Source: Miltoncostaea sp050250915
Lineage (GTDB): Bacteria > Actinomycetota > Thermoleophilia > Miltoncostaeales > Miltoncostaeaceae
Direction of reading: 5' to 3'
Length of the DNA stretch: 64,000 bases
NCBI GenBank assembly: GCA_050250915.1
Contig: JBFWNT010000001.1
Location: 283,318-347,317, forward strand
A program made the position numbers and the translations under genes. How positions within the stretch are numbered: position 1 is the stretch's first letter; every line of letters starts with the position of its first letter. The notes beneath the pieces were generated by a model. The model worked only from the letters and a program-made list of their open reading frames with translations, did not search any database and was not told the origin of the DNA. This document shows positions 51,726 through 59,753 of the stretch, one piece after another.

Positions 51726-52778
51726 ATGCGTACCCCGGGCGACGGCGCGGCCCTCGACGTGCTGCGGGAGCTCACGGCGATCTCGCACCGCTCGGACTTC
51801 CCGCGCGCGGTGCTCCATGCCCTCCGGCGCGCCGTGCCGTACGACGTGGCGACCTACAACGAGGTCGATGTGGCGGGCGACCGCATCGTCGCCATCACCG
51901 AGCCGGCGCAGTTCGTCTACCCGCCGGGGAGCATCGAGCGCTTCATGGAGTGCGTCGCCGAGCATCCGTTGATCCAGCGGCACATGGCCGGCGATACCGG
52001 TGTGTTGCGGATCTCGGACCTGGTCGACCGGGACGTCTATCGCGCCACGGCGCTCTACCGGGACGTCTACGGGCCGATGGGCGTCGAGTTCCAGGTGGGG
52101 CTGCCGCTCCCCGCGCCGCCGCCCCTGGTCGTCGCGTTCGCCCTCAGCCGCCGAGACGCGGACTTCACGGACGACGAGACGGAGCTGCTCGCCGCGCTCC
52201 AGCCCCACCTCGCGCAGATGTTCCTCCTGCTGCGCCGCATCGACCTGCTGCGCAACGCGGGGCCCCTGGGGCGCGAAGGCGGCCGCCGTGCCCTGGTGGT
52301 GGTCGCGCCGGACGGGGCGCTGGAGGTGATCGACGCGGCGCCGGGCCTCGCCGGGCGCCTGCGGAGCGGCGACAGCACGCTCCCCGCGACCATCAGCGCG
52401 TGGGCCCGCGGCCTGGCCACGGAGGCGCCCGAGGCGCCGTTCATCGCCCGCGGGGCGGGATCGACCGTGACCGCGCGCGTGGTCGCCCGCGGGGAGGGCG
52501 GGGCCGTCACGCTGGCCGTGGACGAGGTGGTCGTCGACGCCGCACGGCTCGCCGTCCTGGGCCTGACCCCCCGCGAGGCGGAGATCCTGGCCCGCCTCGC
52601 CGGCGGCGCGACCCCCCAGGAGACGGCGACCGGCCTCGGCATCAGCAAGGCGACGGTCGACAAGCACCTGGAGCACGTCTACCGCAAGCTCGATGTCACG
52701 GACCGCGGCGACGCGGTCGCCGTGGCGGTCGCGGCGGTCCTCGCCGACGGGGCCCAGGAGCCGCCGCCCGCCGCCTGA
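51726..52778 (+). CDS. GAF-like/LuxR transcriptional regulator
   Basis: A 350-residue regulator: an N-terminal sensor of the GAF type (DFPRAVLHALRRAVPYDVAT, DDETELLAALQPHLAQMF) and a C-terminal LuxR-type helix-turn-helix (LTPREAEILARLAGGATPQE, GISKATVDKHLEHVYRKLDV). No phosphorylation domain. It lies between the PKD-protein gene (divergent) and the DyP gene (convergent), so its target is unclear. ATG at 51726. Confidence 0.87.
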   Translation: MRTPGDGAALDVLRELTAISHRSDFPRAVLHALRRAVPYDVATYNEVDVAGDRIVAITEPAQFVYPPGSIERFMECVAEHPLIQRHMAGDTGVLRISDLVDRDVYRATALYRDVYGPMGVEFQVGLPLPAPPPLVVAFALSRRDADFTDDETELLAALQPHLAQMFLLLRRIDLLRNAGPLGREGGRRALVVVAPDGALEVIDAAPGLAGRLRSGDSTLPATISAWARGLATEAPEAPFIARGAGSTVTARVVARGEGGAVTLAVDEVVVDAARLAVLGLTPREAEILARLAGGATPQETATGLGISKATVDKHLEHVYRKLDVTDRGDAVAVAVAAVLADGAQEPPPAA

Positions 52779-52786
52779 CCCGCGGC

Positions 52787-53848
52787 TCAGGCGGCGGGCG
52801 CCTCCGGGCCCGATGGGCGCAGCGAGCCGATCCCGAGGGACGGTCCGGGCGCGGGCTCCGGCGCAGCCGCCGGCGGGGCCGTGAGGGCGCTGAGCACGTC
52901 GGCGGTGGGGACGAAGAAGGTGGTGCCGGTGAGGGCGGTGGAGACGTCCAGGATGCGGTCGTGCAGGCCCGGCGGGTCGCCGACGAACATCCGCTCCAGC
53001 ATCCGCTCGATCACCCACAGGCGCCGGGCGTAGCCGATGAAGTAGGTGCCGAACTCCCCCTGCCCGGGGCGCCCGAAGGGCATGTTGTCGCGCAGGATCG
53101 CCAGCTCGCCGCCCGCGCCGTCGTCGATGGTGGTGAGCGTCTTGTGCGCCTGCTGGTGCCCCGGCTCGGCGTCGTCGAGCTCCACGCCGTCGGCCTTGCG
53201 CCGTCCGATGACCGCCTCCTGCTCCTCCGTGCTGAGCGCCTCCCACGCGTCCATCTGATGGACGTACTTCTGCACCACCACGTAGCTGCCGCCGGCGTTG
53301 TGGGGATCCTCGTCGCCGACGAGGGTCGACTCGGGCAGCTCGGCGCCGACGGGGTTGGCGGTGCCGTCCACGAACCCGAGCAGGTCGCGGGTGTCGAAGT
53401 AGCGGAAGCCGGCGACCTCGTCGACCGTGGTGACGGCATCGCCGAGGGCCTCCAGCAGCAGGCGCTCCAGCTCGAAGCACAGGTCCTGCCGGTCGGCGCG
53501 GATGTGGAACAGCAGGTCGCCGGGGGTCGCGGGGGCGGTGTGCCGCGCGCCGGCGACCTCGCGGAACGGGTGCAGCTCGGCCGGCGCCGCCCGCCCGGTC
53601 AGATCCGTCCAGATGCGGCTGCCGATGCCGACGACGCACGACAGCGGCGCCTCCAGGTCGCGGAACCCGACGGTCTTCACCAGACCGTCGACGTCGGCCA
53701 GGACCGCACGGACGGTGTCCATCGCCTCCTCCCCGCCGGCGACGGTGACGACCAGGAACACCGCCGACCGGGTGAGGGGCGCGTCGACCCGTTGGAGGGC
53801 GATCGGCACCTGGCCGGTCTCGCCGCGATCGCCACGCCGGTCGCTCAT
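52787..53848 (-). CDS. DyP-type peroxidase with encapsulin targeting peptide
   Basis: A 353-residue heme peroxidase of the dye-decolorizing family. The signature GFVDGTANP carries the distal Asp (D161), the heme His lies in GHQQAHKTLT (231 or 235), and AILRDNMPFGRP holds the distal Arg. After a Pro/Ala linker (about 325-335) the C-terminus reads PSLGIGSLRP (336-345), a match to the encapsulin cargo-loading peptide, followed by nine more residues. It should be packed inside a nanocompartment, but no encapsulin shell gene is adjacent or elsewhere in this window. TAACGT lies eight bases before the ATG. Confidence 0.92.
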   Translation of the reverse strand: MSDRRGDRGETGQVPIALQRVDAPLTRSAVFLVVTVAGGEEAMDTVRAVLADVDGLVKTVGFRDLEAPLSCVVGIGSRIWTDLTGRAAPAELHPFREVAGARHTAPATPGDLLFHIRADRQDLCFELERLLLEALGDAVTTVDEVAGFRYFDTRDLLGFVDGTANPVGAELPESTLVGDEDPHNAGGSYVVVQKYVHQMDAWEALSTEEQEAVIGRRKADGVELDDAEPGHQQAHKTLTTIDDGAGGELAILRDNMPFGRPGQGEFGTYFIGYARRLWVIERMLERMFVGDPPGLHDRILDVSTALTGTTFFVPTADVLSALTAPPAAAPEPAPGPSLGIGSLRPSGPEAPAA

Positions 53849-53856
53849 CTCGCGGG

Positions 53857-53862
53857 ACGTTA
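53857..53862 (-). promoter_or_regulatory. Candidate leaderless -10 box for the DyP gene
   Basis: TAACGT on the minus strand, eight bases before the ATG at 53848. Confidence 0.4.
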
Positions 53863-54011
53863 TCGCGCGTGAGCAGGGTATCCGCGGCCGCGACGACCCA
53901 ACTGCGGCAATCCTCCGTGCCGCCGGTTCCCGGCCGTCTCCCGCTGTGGACGGCCGCGAGGGCGAGTGGGATACATACCGCACAAGCCTGCGGGTCAAGG
54001 GGGAGGGTGCG

Positions 54012-55065
54012 ATGTACGCGAAGGCCGGCGAGAAGTACTTCGTCTTCGACAGCCACCTGCACTTCTGGGACGCGAGCCCGGCGAACTGGAAGCCGGGCGC
54101 CGAGGAGTACGCCGAGGGCTGGATCAAGTGCTTCCACGCCTATCAGGGGCTTGGTCCGGCGGACACCCACTGACGCTCGAGCACTTCGAGAAGTACTCGG
54201 TCGACGACTTCGAGAAGGACGTCTTCCAAGAGGGTCACGTCGACGTCGGCGTGTTCCAGTCGACCTACCTCAAGGAGTGGTACACCGACGGGTTCAACGA
54301 CATCGACCACAACGCCGCGCTGCTCGACCGCTTCCCCGGGAGGCTGCTCGTCAACGGCCGCTGGGACCCGCGCGAGGGCGAGGCCGGGCTCCGCCAGCTC
54401 GAGGCCGACCACGCGAGGTACGGCATGCGGGGCGTCAAGCTCTACACGGCGGAGTGGTACGACGGCTCGCGGGGGTGGAAGCTCACCGACCCCGAGGCGG
54501 TGCCCTTCCTCGACATGTGCGTGGCGCTCGGCATCACGAACATCCACGTCCACAAGGGCCCGACGATCTGGCCGCTCGACAAGGACGCCTTCGACGTGTC
54601 CGACATCGACCACGTGGCGACCGACTACCAGGACCTCAACTTCATCGTGGAGCACGTCGGCCTGCCGCGGATCGAGGACTTCTGCTTCATGGCGACGCAG
54701 GAGCCCAACGTCTACGCGGGCCTGGCGGTCGTCATCGGCGGCCTCATGCACGCCCGGCCGAGGATGTTCGCCAAGGTGATGGGCGAGCTCCTGTTCTGGG
54801 TGGGCGAGGACAAGATGCTGTTCGGCTCCGACTACGCCATCTGGGAGCCGAAGTGGCAGGTCGAGGGCTTCGTCGACTGGGAGATGCCCGACGGCGACGA
54901 CTTCGCCGACTACCCGCGGCTCGGCGTCGAGGGCAAGAAGAAGATCCTGGGCCTCAACGGCGCGAAGCTGTACGGCGTGGAGGTGCCCCGGGAGCTGCAG
55001 CTGCCGGTGGCCGCGGGAGCGCCCGGCGACCCCGCGGACGCCCGCTGGTGGAGGGGTCGGCATGA
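54012..55065 (+). pseudogene. Amidohydrolase (COG2159 type), frameshifted
   Basis: A metal-dependent amidohydrolase of about 350 residues in shifting frames. It starts well (GGGAGGG before ATG; FVFDSHLHFWDASPANW has the metal-binding HxH) to a premature stop at 54173. The next frame continues TLEHFEKYSVDDFEKDVFQE, YGMRGVKLYTAEWYDGSRGW, ITNIHVHKGPTIWPLDKD and LFGSDYAIWEPKWQVEGF (late catalytic Asp). The stop that overlaps the next gene as ATGA is in a third frame (ending PLVEGSA), implying a second indel near 55040. Such a gene accompanies propane/phenol-type diiron monooxygenases. Mutation or assembly error cannot be told apart. Confidence 0.75.
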
Positions 55066-55745
55066 CCCTCCGGGCCCGGGCATTCGACGCCTTGGGCGCG
55101 GTCTACGACCCGGAGCTCGACGAGCCGATCACCACGCTCGGCTTCGTCAGCTCCTGCGTCGTGGGGGCGCACGACGAGGTGGAGGTCCGCCTGCGGCTCC
55201 CCACGCCGCAGTGCGCGCCCAACTTCGCGTACCTCATGGTGGCCGACGCGCGCAGCGCGGTGCAGCGGCTGCCGGGGGCGGGCGAGGTGACCGTGGTGCT
55301 CGAGGACCACTACACGGGGGCGGAGATCAACGCCGCCGTCGGGAGCGGCGCGGGCTTCGACGGGGCGTTCCCCGGCGAGACCGACGGCGACCTCGACGCC
55401 CTCCGCGACCGGTTCCGGCGCAAGGCCCTGCGCGCCCGCCAGGCGCGGATCTGCCAGGCCCTGCTCGGCGGCGGCGCGAGTCACGAGGAGGTGGCGGCGC
55501 TCCGCGTGGCCGACCTGCCCGACTCGGTCGACGCGCGGCGGAGCGTCGCGCTCCGGGGGGCCCTCGGGCTGCCGCACGCCCCCGGCGATCCGGCCCTCCT
55601 GGCGGACGACGGGGGGCCGATCTCCGCCGACGCGCTGCCGATGTGGTTGCGGGTCGCGCGGCTCGTGAGCCTGAGCCTGGAGACCAACGGCGGCATGTGC
55701 CGCGACCTGCTCCGTGTCCGCTACGGCGAGGAGGTGGCCCGATGA
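55062..55745 (+). CDS. DUF59/MIP18-family iron-sulfur assembly-like protein
   Basis: A 227-residue protein. The N-terminal DUF59 domain (about 8-85) has VYDPELDEPITTLGFVSSC, LRLPTPQCAPNFAYLMVADA (conserved Cys) and an extra C-terminal region (about 110-227) of unknown fold. DUF59 proteins aid Fe-S or diiron maturation. It is coupled by overlapping start/stop to both the amidohydrolase upstream and the alcohol dehydrogenase downstream, an order I recall from propane monooxygenase (prm/mim) clusters. Confidence 0.82.
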   Translation: MTLRARAFDALGAVYDPELDEPITTLGFVSSCVVGAHDEVEVRLRLPTPQCAPNFAYLMVADARSAVQRLPGAGEVTVVLEDHYTGAEINAAVGSGAGFDGAFPGETDGDLDALRDRFRRKALRARQARICQALLGGGASHEEVAALRVADLPDSVDARRSVALRGALGLPHAPGDPALLADDGGPISADALPMWLRVARLVSLSLETNGGMCRDLLRVRYGEEVAR

Positions 55746-56770
55746 AGGCCGCGCGGCTGCACGCGTACCACGAGGCGCTCACGCTCGACGACGTCGACGA
55801 GCCCAGGGCGGTCGGGCCCCTCGACGTCGTCGTGCGGATCGGGGCGGCCGGCCTCTGCCGCACCGACCTCCACATCCAGGAGGGGCAGTGGGCCGAGAAG
55901 TCCCAGGTCGCCCTGCCCTACACGCCCGGGCACGAGAACGCCGGCTGGATCCACGAGGTCGGCTCCGGCGTGACCAACGTGGAGGTGGGCGACACCGTCA
56001 TCGTGCACCCGTTCATCACGTGCGGGTTGTGCATGGCGTGCCGCCGCGGCGACGACATGCACTGCGAGAACGGCGCGTTCCCGGGCATCAACCGGGACGG
56101 CGGCTTCGCCGAGTTCCTCCAGACGAGCGCACGCTCGGTGGTGAAGCTCGACCCGTCGCTCCACCCCACCCAGATCGCCGCGCTCGCCGACGCCGGCCTC
56201 ACCGCCATCCACGCGGTGAAGAAGGCGATCCCGGTGCTGGGGCCGGGCACCAGGACGGTCGTCATCGGCGCCGGCGGCCTGGGCCACATCGGCATCCAGT
56301 GCCTGAAGGCGATGACCCCCACGGAGATCATCGTGGTCGACCCGAACGAGAAGGCGCTGGCCCTCGCCACCGAGTGGGGCGCCGACCAGACGGTGAAGGT
56401 GGACGGCACCCAGCGCGAGGTGGTGGCCGAGATGACCGACGGGGTGGGCGCCGAGGCGATCATCGACTTCGTCGGCGAGAAGGGCGCGATCGAGGACGGC
56501 ATCGCGATGGTCCGAAACGGCGGCTTCTACTACGTGATCGGCTACGGCGAGAACCTGAACGTGCCGACGATCGACGTCATCTCCCGCGAGATCTCGTTCA
56601 TCGGGAACCTGGTGGGCACGTACGTCGATCTGCAGGAGCTGATGACGCTGACCGCCGAGGGCAAGGTCACGCTCCATACGAGCACCTATCCGCTCGAGGC
56701 CATCAACGACGCGATGGCCGACCTGGACGCCGGCCGCCTGCAGGGCCGCGGCATCCTCGTCCCGAGCTGA
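55742..56770 (+). CDS. Zinc-dependent alcohol dehydrogenase
   Basis: A 342-residue medium-chain NAD(P)-dependent alcohol dehydrogenase. Catalytic zinc residues: Cys in GAAGLCRTDLH and His/Glu in TPGHENAGW; structural zinc cysteines in CGLCMACRRGDDMHC; Rossmann motif VVIGAGGLGHIGIQCLKA. In prm-type clusters this enzyme oxidises the alcohol made by the monooxygenase (for example 2-propanol to acetone), so a short-chain alcohol is a reasonable substrate. ATGA overlap with the DUF59 gene; a strong hairpin follows. Confidence 0.92.
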   Translation: MKAARLHAYHEALTLDDVDEPRAVGPLDVVVRIGAAGLCRTDLHIQEGQWAEKSQVALPYTPGHENAGWIHEVGSGVTNVEVGDTVIVHPFITCGLCMACRRGDDMHCENGAFPGINRDGGFAEFLQTSARSVVKLDPSLHPTQIAALADAGLTAIHAVKKAIPVLGPGTRTVVIGAGGLGHIGIQCLKAMTPTEIIVVDPNEKALALATEWGADQTVKVDGTQREVVAEMTDGVGAEAIIDFVGEKGAIEDGIAMVRNGGFYYVIGYGENLNVPTIDVISREISFIGNLVGTYVDLQELMTLTAEGKVTLHTSTYPLEAINDAMADLDAGRLQGRGILVPS

Positions 56771-56780
56771 GCCGCGCGAC

Positions 56781-56810
56781 CGCCCCCGGCCTCGCGCGAG
56801 GCCGGGGGCG
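56781..56810. terminator. 30-base perfect palindrome between convergent genes
   Basis: CGCCCCCGGCCTCGC (56781-56795) and its exact complement (56796-56810) form an uninterrupted inverted repeat. It lies 10 bases past the alcohol dehydrogenase stop and 10 before the end of the convergent gene; no T-run. Most likely a bidirectional terminator. Confidence 0.6.
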
Positions 56811-56820
56811 GAGCCGTCGT

Positions 56821-57042
56821 TCAGCGCCGGCCGCGCAGGAAGTAGATGAGCGGGATCGCGCCGGCGGAGTTGACCAGCGCGATGGCGAACGCCCACGACC
56901 GCTTCGAGCCGCGAACCTGCGGACCCGGGCGCTGTGCGAGGTCGATCAACGCAGCGATCTTGAGCCCGGCCTCGACGGCGGCGACCAGCTGCACGGCCTG
57001 ACGGATCCTCGGATCCAGATCGCTCCAGCGCCGGGTGGCCAT
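56821..57042 (-). CDS. Small membrane protein (PLDc_N/DUF5652-like)
   Basis: A 73-residue protein: WSDLDPRIRQAVQLVAAVEA, GLKIAALIDLAQRP, a basic loop VRGSKRSWAF and a second helix AIALVNSAGAIPLIYFLRG. Two-helix proteins with RGSK-WAxAIxLVNSxGAxPxxYF are frequent in actinobacteria; role unknown. TACCGT is six bases before the ATG at 57042. Confidence 0.75.
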   Translation of the reverse strand: MATRRWSDLDPRIRQAVQLVAAVEAGLKIAALIDLAQRPGPQVRGSKRSWAFAIALVNSAGAIPLIYFLRGRR

Positions 57043-57048
57043 GTCGGC

Positions 57049-57054
57049 ACGGTA
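57049..57054 (-). promoter_or_regulatory. Candidate leaderless -10 box for the small membrane protein
   Basis: TACCGT on the minus strand, six bases before the ATG at 57042; it overlaps the likely -35 region of the divergent threonine ammonia-lyase promoter. Confidence 0.4.
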
Positions 57055-57073
57055 CAACGGCGCCGGGCGCGTC

Positions 57074-57079
57074 TACGCT
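57074..57079 (+). promoter_or_regulatory. Candidate leaderless -10 box for threonine ammonia-lyase
   Basis: TACGCT ends six bases before the GTG at 57086. GGTACA lies 17 bases upstream (57051-57056) as a weak -35 candidate. Confidence 0.4.
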
Positions 57080-57085
57080 GGTCGC

Positions 57086-58315
57086 GTGACCGGGACCGTC
57101 ACCCTCGGCGACGTCCGCGACGCCGCCCGCCGGCTGGACGGCGCGATCGTCCGCACCCCGTCGGCGGTCTCGGCGACGCTGGGGGAGGTGCTCGGCTGCA
57201 CCGTCGTCGTCAAGTTCGAGAACGTCCAGTTCACGGCCTCCTTCAAGGAGCGCGGCGCCCGCAACATGCTCGAGCGCCTGACGCCCGCCCAGCGCTCGGC
57301 GGGGGTCGTCGCGGTCAGCGCGGGCAACCACGCCCAGGCCGTCGCGCGCCACGCCCGCCTGCTCGGCATCGCGGCGACGATCGTGATGCCCGAGCCGACC
57401 CCGTTCGTGAAGGTCGCGCGCACGCGGCTGCTCGGCGCCACCGTCGAGCTGTGCGGCGATACCCTCGGCGAGGCGATGGCCCGTGGCGAGCAGCTCGTCG
57501 CCGAGGGCGGCCGGACGCTCGTCCATCCGTACGACGACCCGCACGTGGTCGCCGGCGCCGGCACCGTCGCCCTCGAGCTGCTCGCCGACCACCCCGATCT
57601 CGACGTCCTGCTGGTCCCCGTCGGCGGCGGCGGGCTGCTCGCCGGGATGTCCGTGGTCGCGCGAGACCTCTGCCCCGGCGTCGAGATCGTGGGCGTCGAG
57701 ACCGAGGCGTACCCGTCGATGCTGAGGGCGCTGGCCGGGCGCCCGACACCGGTCGACGGCGGCCCGACGCTGGCCGAGGGGATCGCGGTCGCCCAGGCGG
57801 GGCGGCTCGCGGCGCGGCTGCTCGCCGACGCGGGGGCGCGCATCGTCACGGTGAGCGAGCGGGCGATCGAGGAGGGGATCAACCTCCTCCTCGAGATCGA
57901 GAAGGTCGTCGCCGAGGGCGCCGGCGCCGCGGGCGTGGCCGCCCTGATCGACCATCCCGAGCAGTTCCGGGGGCGGACCGTCGGGGTGGTGCTCACCGGC
58001 GGGAACGTCGACCCGCGGACGCTCGCGTCGGTGATCATGCGCGGCCTGGTGCGCACCGGCCGGCTGAACCGCTGGCGGGTCCTCGTCGACGACCGCCCCG
58101 GCGCCCTCGCGAAGCTGACCGCGGTCGTCGGCGACGTCGGCGGCAACATCATCGAGGTGCTGCACCAGCGCCTGCTCGCCTCGGTGGCGGTCCGGTTCAC
58201 CGAGGTCGAGCTGGCGGTCGAGACGATGGATCAGGCGCACGGCGAGCGGGTGCTCGCCGCGCTGCGCAAGACCGGCTACCGCGTCGACGTCGTCCCCGTG
58301 GACGTCGTGCCCTGA
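57086..58315 (+). CDS. ilvA: Threonine ammonia-lyase with ACT domain
   Basis: A 409-residue PLP enzyme converting threonine (or serine) to 2-oxobutanoate and ammonia. The PLP lysine is K54 in TASFKERGARNM; the phosphate loop is VPVGGGGLLAGMS. The C-terminal ACT domain (about 328-405: RWRVLVDDRPGALAKLTAVV) suggests amino-acid control. This short form with one ACT domain is the catabolic-type arrangement (tdcB-like) but also serves isoleucine synthesis in actinobacteria. GTG start set by the -10 box and the N-terminus. Confidence 0.92.
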   Translation: MTGTVTLGDVRDAARRLDGAIVRTPSAVSATLGEVLGCTVVVKFENVQFTASFKERGARNMLERLTPAQRSAGVVAVSAGNHAQAVARHARLLGIAATIVMPEPTPFVKVARTRLLGATVELCGDTLGEAMARGEQLVAEGGRTLVHPYDDPHVVAGAGTVALELLADHPDLDVLLVPVGGGGLLAGMSVVARDLCPGVEIVGVETEAYPSMLRALAGRPTPVDGGPTLAEGIAVAQAGRLAARLLADAGARIVTVSERAIEEGINLLLEIEKVVAEGAGAAGVAALIDHPEQFRGRTVGVVLTGGNVDPRTLASVIMRGLVRTGRLNRWRVLVDDRPGALAKLTAVVGDVGGNIIEVLHQRLLASVAVRFTEVELAVETMDQAHGERVLAALRKTGYRVDVVPVDVVP

Positions 58316-58344
58316 TGAGCGTGCGAACGAGCTGAGGAGGTCCG

Positions 58345-58758
58345 ATGCGCGTCGAATACGTCCGGATGTACCACGACGCCGACGGGGACTCGCACTTCGA
58401 GGACCTCGCCCTCGACCTGGAGGAACAGGACTTCGCGCCGCCGGCCGCGCCGGCGATGATCCGCGCGTTCGAGGGCGCGTCAGGGACGCTGTTCTTCGGC
58501 GCGGCCCCCGAATGGGGCGGCGAGGTTCCGCACCCCTCTCCGCAGCGCCAGGTGTTCTGCGTCATGCGCGGCGTCGTCGAGGTCACCACGAGCGACGGCG
58601 AGCAGCGTCGCTTCTCGCCCGGTGACGTGATCGTCCTCGACGACACCCGGGGCAGAGGCCACGCCTCGCGCGTCGTCGGCGTCGACGACCTCCTGATCTT
58701 CGGGACGGTCCTCGCCGATCAGGAACCCTCGCCCGGGCCGACGATCCTGGACGGGTGA
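58345..58758 (+). CDS. Cupin-domain protein
   Basis: A 137-residue protein: FFGAAPEWGGEVPHPSPQRQ, VFCVMRGVVEVTTSDGEQRR, FSPGDVIVLDDTRGRGHASRVVG. The beta-barrel pattern is cupin-like, although metal residues are sparse (His in GGEVPHPS and GHASRVV). GAGGAGG precedes the ATG, 29 bases after ilvA. Function unknown. Confidence 0.78.
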   Translation: MRVEYVRMYHDADGDSHFEDLALDLEEQDFAPPAAPAMIRAFEGASGTLFFGAAPEWGGEVPHPSPQRQVFCVMRGVVEVTTSDGEQRRFSPGDVIVLDDTRGRGHASRVVGVDDLLIFGTVLADQEPSPGPTILDG

Positions 58759-58852
58759 GGCCGAGCGGGTGTGAACGGACCTCGCGGGACTGAGGTTCAA
58801 CCTGAACCCGTGTGCGCGAACGGGAGCAGCGGGAGCGTGAACCGTCGTCTGC

Positions 58853-59314
58853 TCACGGGTGCAACGCCCGCCACTTCTCGAGCGCACGAAGCTCGGCGAC
58901 GGGGAACGGATGCTCCGCCCATTGGGCGAGGTATCCCGCTTCACCATGGTGGTCGAGGATGCCGCGTGCCGCATCGACGACGACGCGGACCAGCGCCGTG
59001 AGCTGGACGGTGCCGGAGAGCGGGGGATGGAAGTCGTTGGCGCCCTCGCGCTCAAACTCCAAGACGAGGTCCACTCGATCGCCATCGAGGACGAGCGACC
59101 AGTAGTCCCACCAACCTTCCTCATCCCAGGTCAGGGAGGCAGGGGAGCCCCCTTCGGTGAGTGTCAGGACCGCTCGCAGCAGGTCGCCCAGGGCGTCAGT
59201 GAGATAACTCGGCGTCATCTCGGTGGCATTTGCGCCGATTTCGAGCCGGGCGTCGGCCCAGCCAACGCTCCGGAGGCAGAACTCGAAGGTGATGTCATCA
59301 GTCGGCGGGGTCAC
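58853..59314 (-). CDS. Hypothetical protein, possible immunity-like
   Basis: A 153-residue soluble protein: SVGWADARLEIGANATEMTP, YLTDALGDLLRAVLTLTEGG, TWDEEGWWDYWSLVLDGDRV and HHGEAGYLAQWAEHPFPVAE. I recall similar uncharacterised proteins in streptomycetes (strand-rich front, EYxxxW tail) but know no function. TACGAT ends eight bases before the GTG. Codon use is slightly less G/C-rich at third positions than the core genes. It is the last gene before the tRNA-Ser fragment. Confidence 0.75.
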   Translation of the reverse strand: MTPPTDDITFEFCLRSVGWADARLEIGANATEMTPSYLTDALGDLLRAVLTLTEGGSPASLTWDEEGWWDYWSLVLDGDRVDLVLEFEREGANDFHPPLSGTVQLTALVRVVVDAARGILDHHGEAGYLAQWAEHPFPVAELRALEKWRALHP

Positions 59315-59322
59315 CCGCGGCC

Positions 59323-59328
59323 ATCGTA
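59323..59328 (-). promoter_or_regulatory. Candidate leaderless -10 box for the 58853-59314 gene
   Basis: TACGAT on the minus strand, eight bases before the GTG at 59314. Confidence 0.4.
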
Positions 59329-59352
59329 GGCCGCTCGCATGAGGGTCCGGAA

Positions 59353-59409
59353 CGGAGGGGGAGGGATTCGAACCCTCGGCCCGGGGTGACCGGGCAACGG
59401 TTTTCAAGA
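59353..59409 (-). other. 3' fragment of tRNA-Ser(UGA): attachment-site remnant
   Basis: On the minus strand the sequence reads as the second half of a tRNA-Ser. The anticodon loop is CTTGAAA (59408-59402) with anticodon TGA (59406-59404). Next come the 3' anticodon stem ACCG, a long variable arm (GCCCGG...CCGGGC), a perfect T arm GAGGG-TTCGAAT-CCCTC (59377-59361), and the 3' acceptor strand CCCCTCC plus discriminator G (59360-59353). CCA is not encoded. Upstream of the loop the 5' anticodon stem and the whole 5' half are absent: GCGCCAT does not pair with ACCGT. Identity ends exactly at the anticodon loop, a usual crossover point for tyrosine integrases. Confidence 0.8.
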
Positions 59410-59413
59410 TGGC

Positions 59414-59753
59414 GCGAATCGAACACGTCGCCGCTGCAAAGCGCCATATTTGCTGCCGGCGTGGGAGACCAGGCGGGAGAGTCACAAGAAAGTGCCGCAA
59501 CCAGCGTCTTCGGCCCTCACCCAGAGCCGGGCGAGGTCGCTCGACGCGGCAGATCCCCACCGCCGTCCGCTGGCCACCAGCCGCCTCGTGGACGAGGCTG
59601 GACGGCCACACGCACCGGCCCCAGAAACGACGCGACCCGGGGTGGCTCCCCCGGGTCGGTCACTACGAAAGATCACCGCTCAGTGGTCGAAGAGTATCCC
59701 CTGCCGCGGACGGCGGCCAGCCGCCCGGCAGCGACACCGAGGCGACGCCCAGC
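59414..59753. other. Non-coding left end of the presumed integrated element
   Basis: About 340 bases between the tRNA-Ser fragment and the first gene of the element. Composition is less G-rich, with short AT patches (CATATTTGCTG at about 59445). No convincing gene, promoter or repeat was found. It would be expected to hold integrase arm-binding sites, but I cannot identify them. Confidence 0.4.

Noticed and set aside
49776..54170. A continuous minus-strand frame of over 1,400 codons covering the PKD gene, LuxR antisense and DyP region
   Set aside because: Only the last 626 codons look like a protein with a signal peptide; the rest is low-complexity Arg/Gly/Ala text antisense to or out of frame with well-supported genes. 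GC-rich DNA rarely has stops.
53966..56770. Single frame joining amidohydrolase and alcohol dehydrogenase as a fusion
   Set aside because: The DUF59 gene with proper ATGA overlaps lies between in another frame, so the join is best explained by a lost stop through an indel, not a true fusion protein.
59411..59440. Possible second tRNA T-arm (GTGTTCGATTCGCGC on the minus strand)
   Set aside because: The flanking bases do not pair as a T stem and no acceptor or anticodon arm can be built around it.
59353..59460. tRNA-Ser gene interrupted by a group I intron in the anticodon loop
   Set aside because: No matching 5' tRNA half is found on the minus strand to the right within the window and no intron core is evident; integration is the simpler reading.
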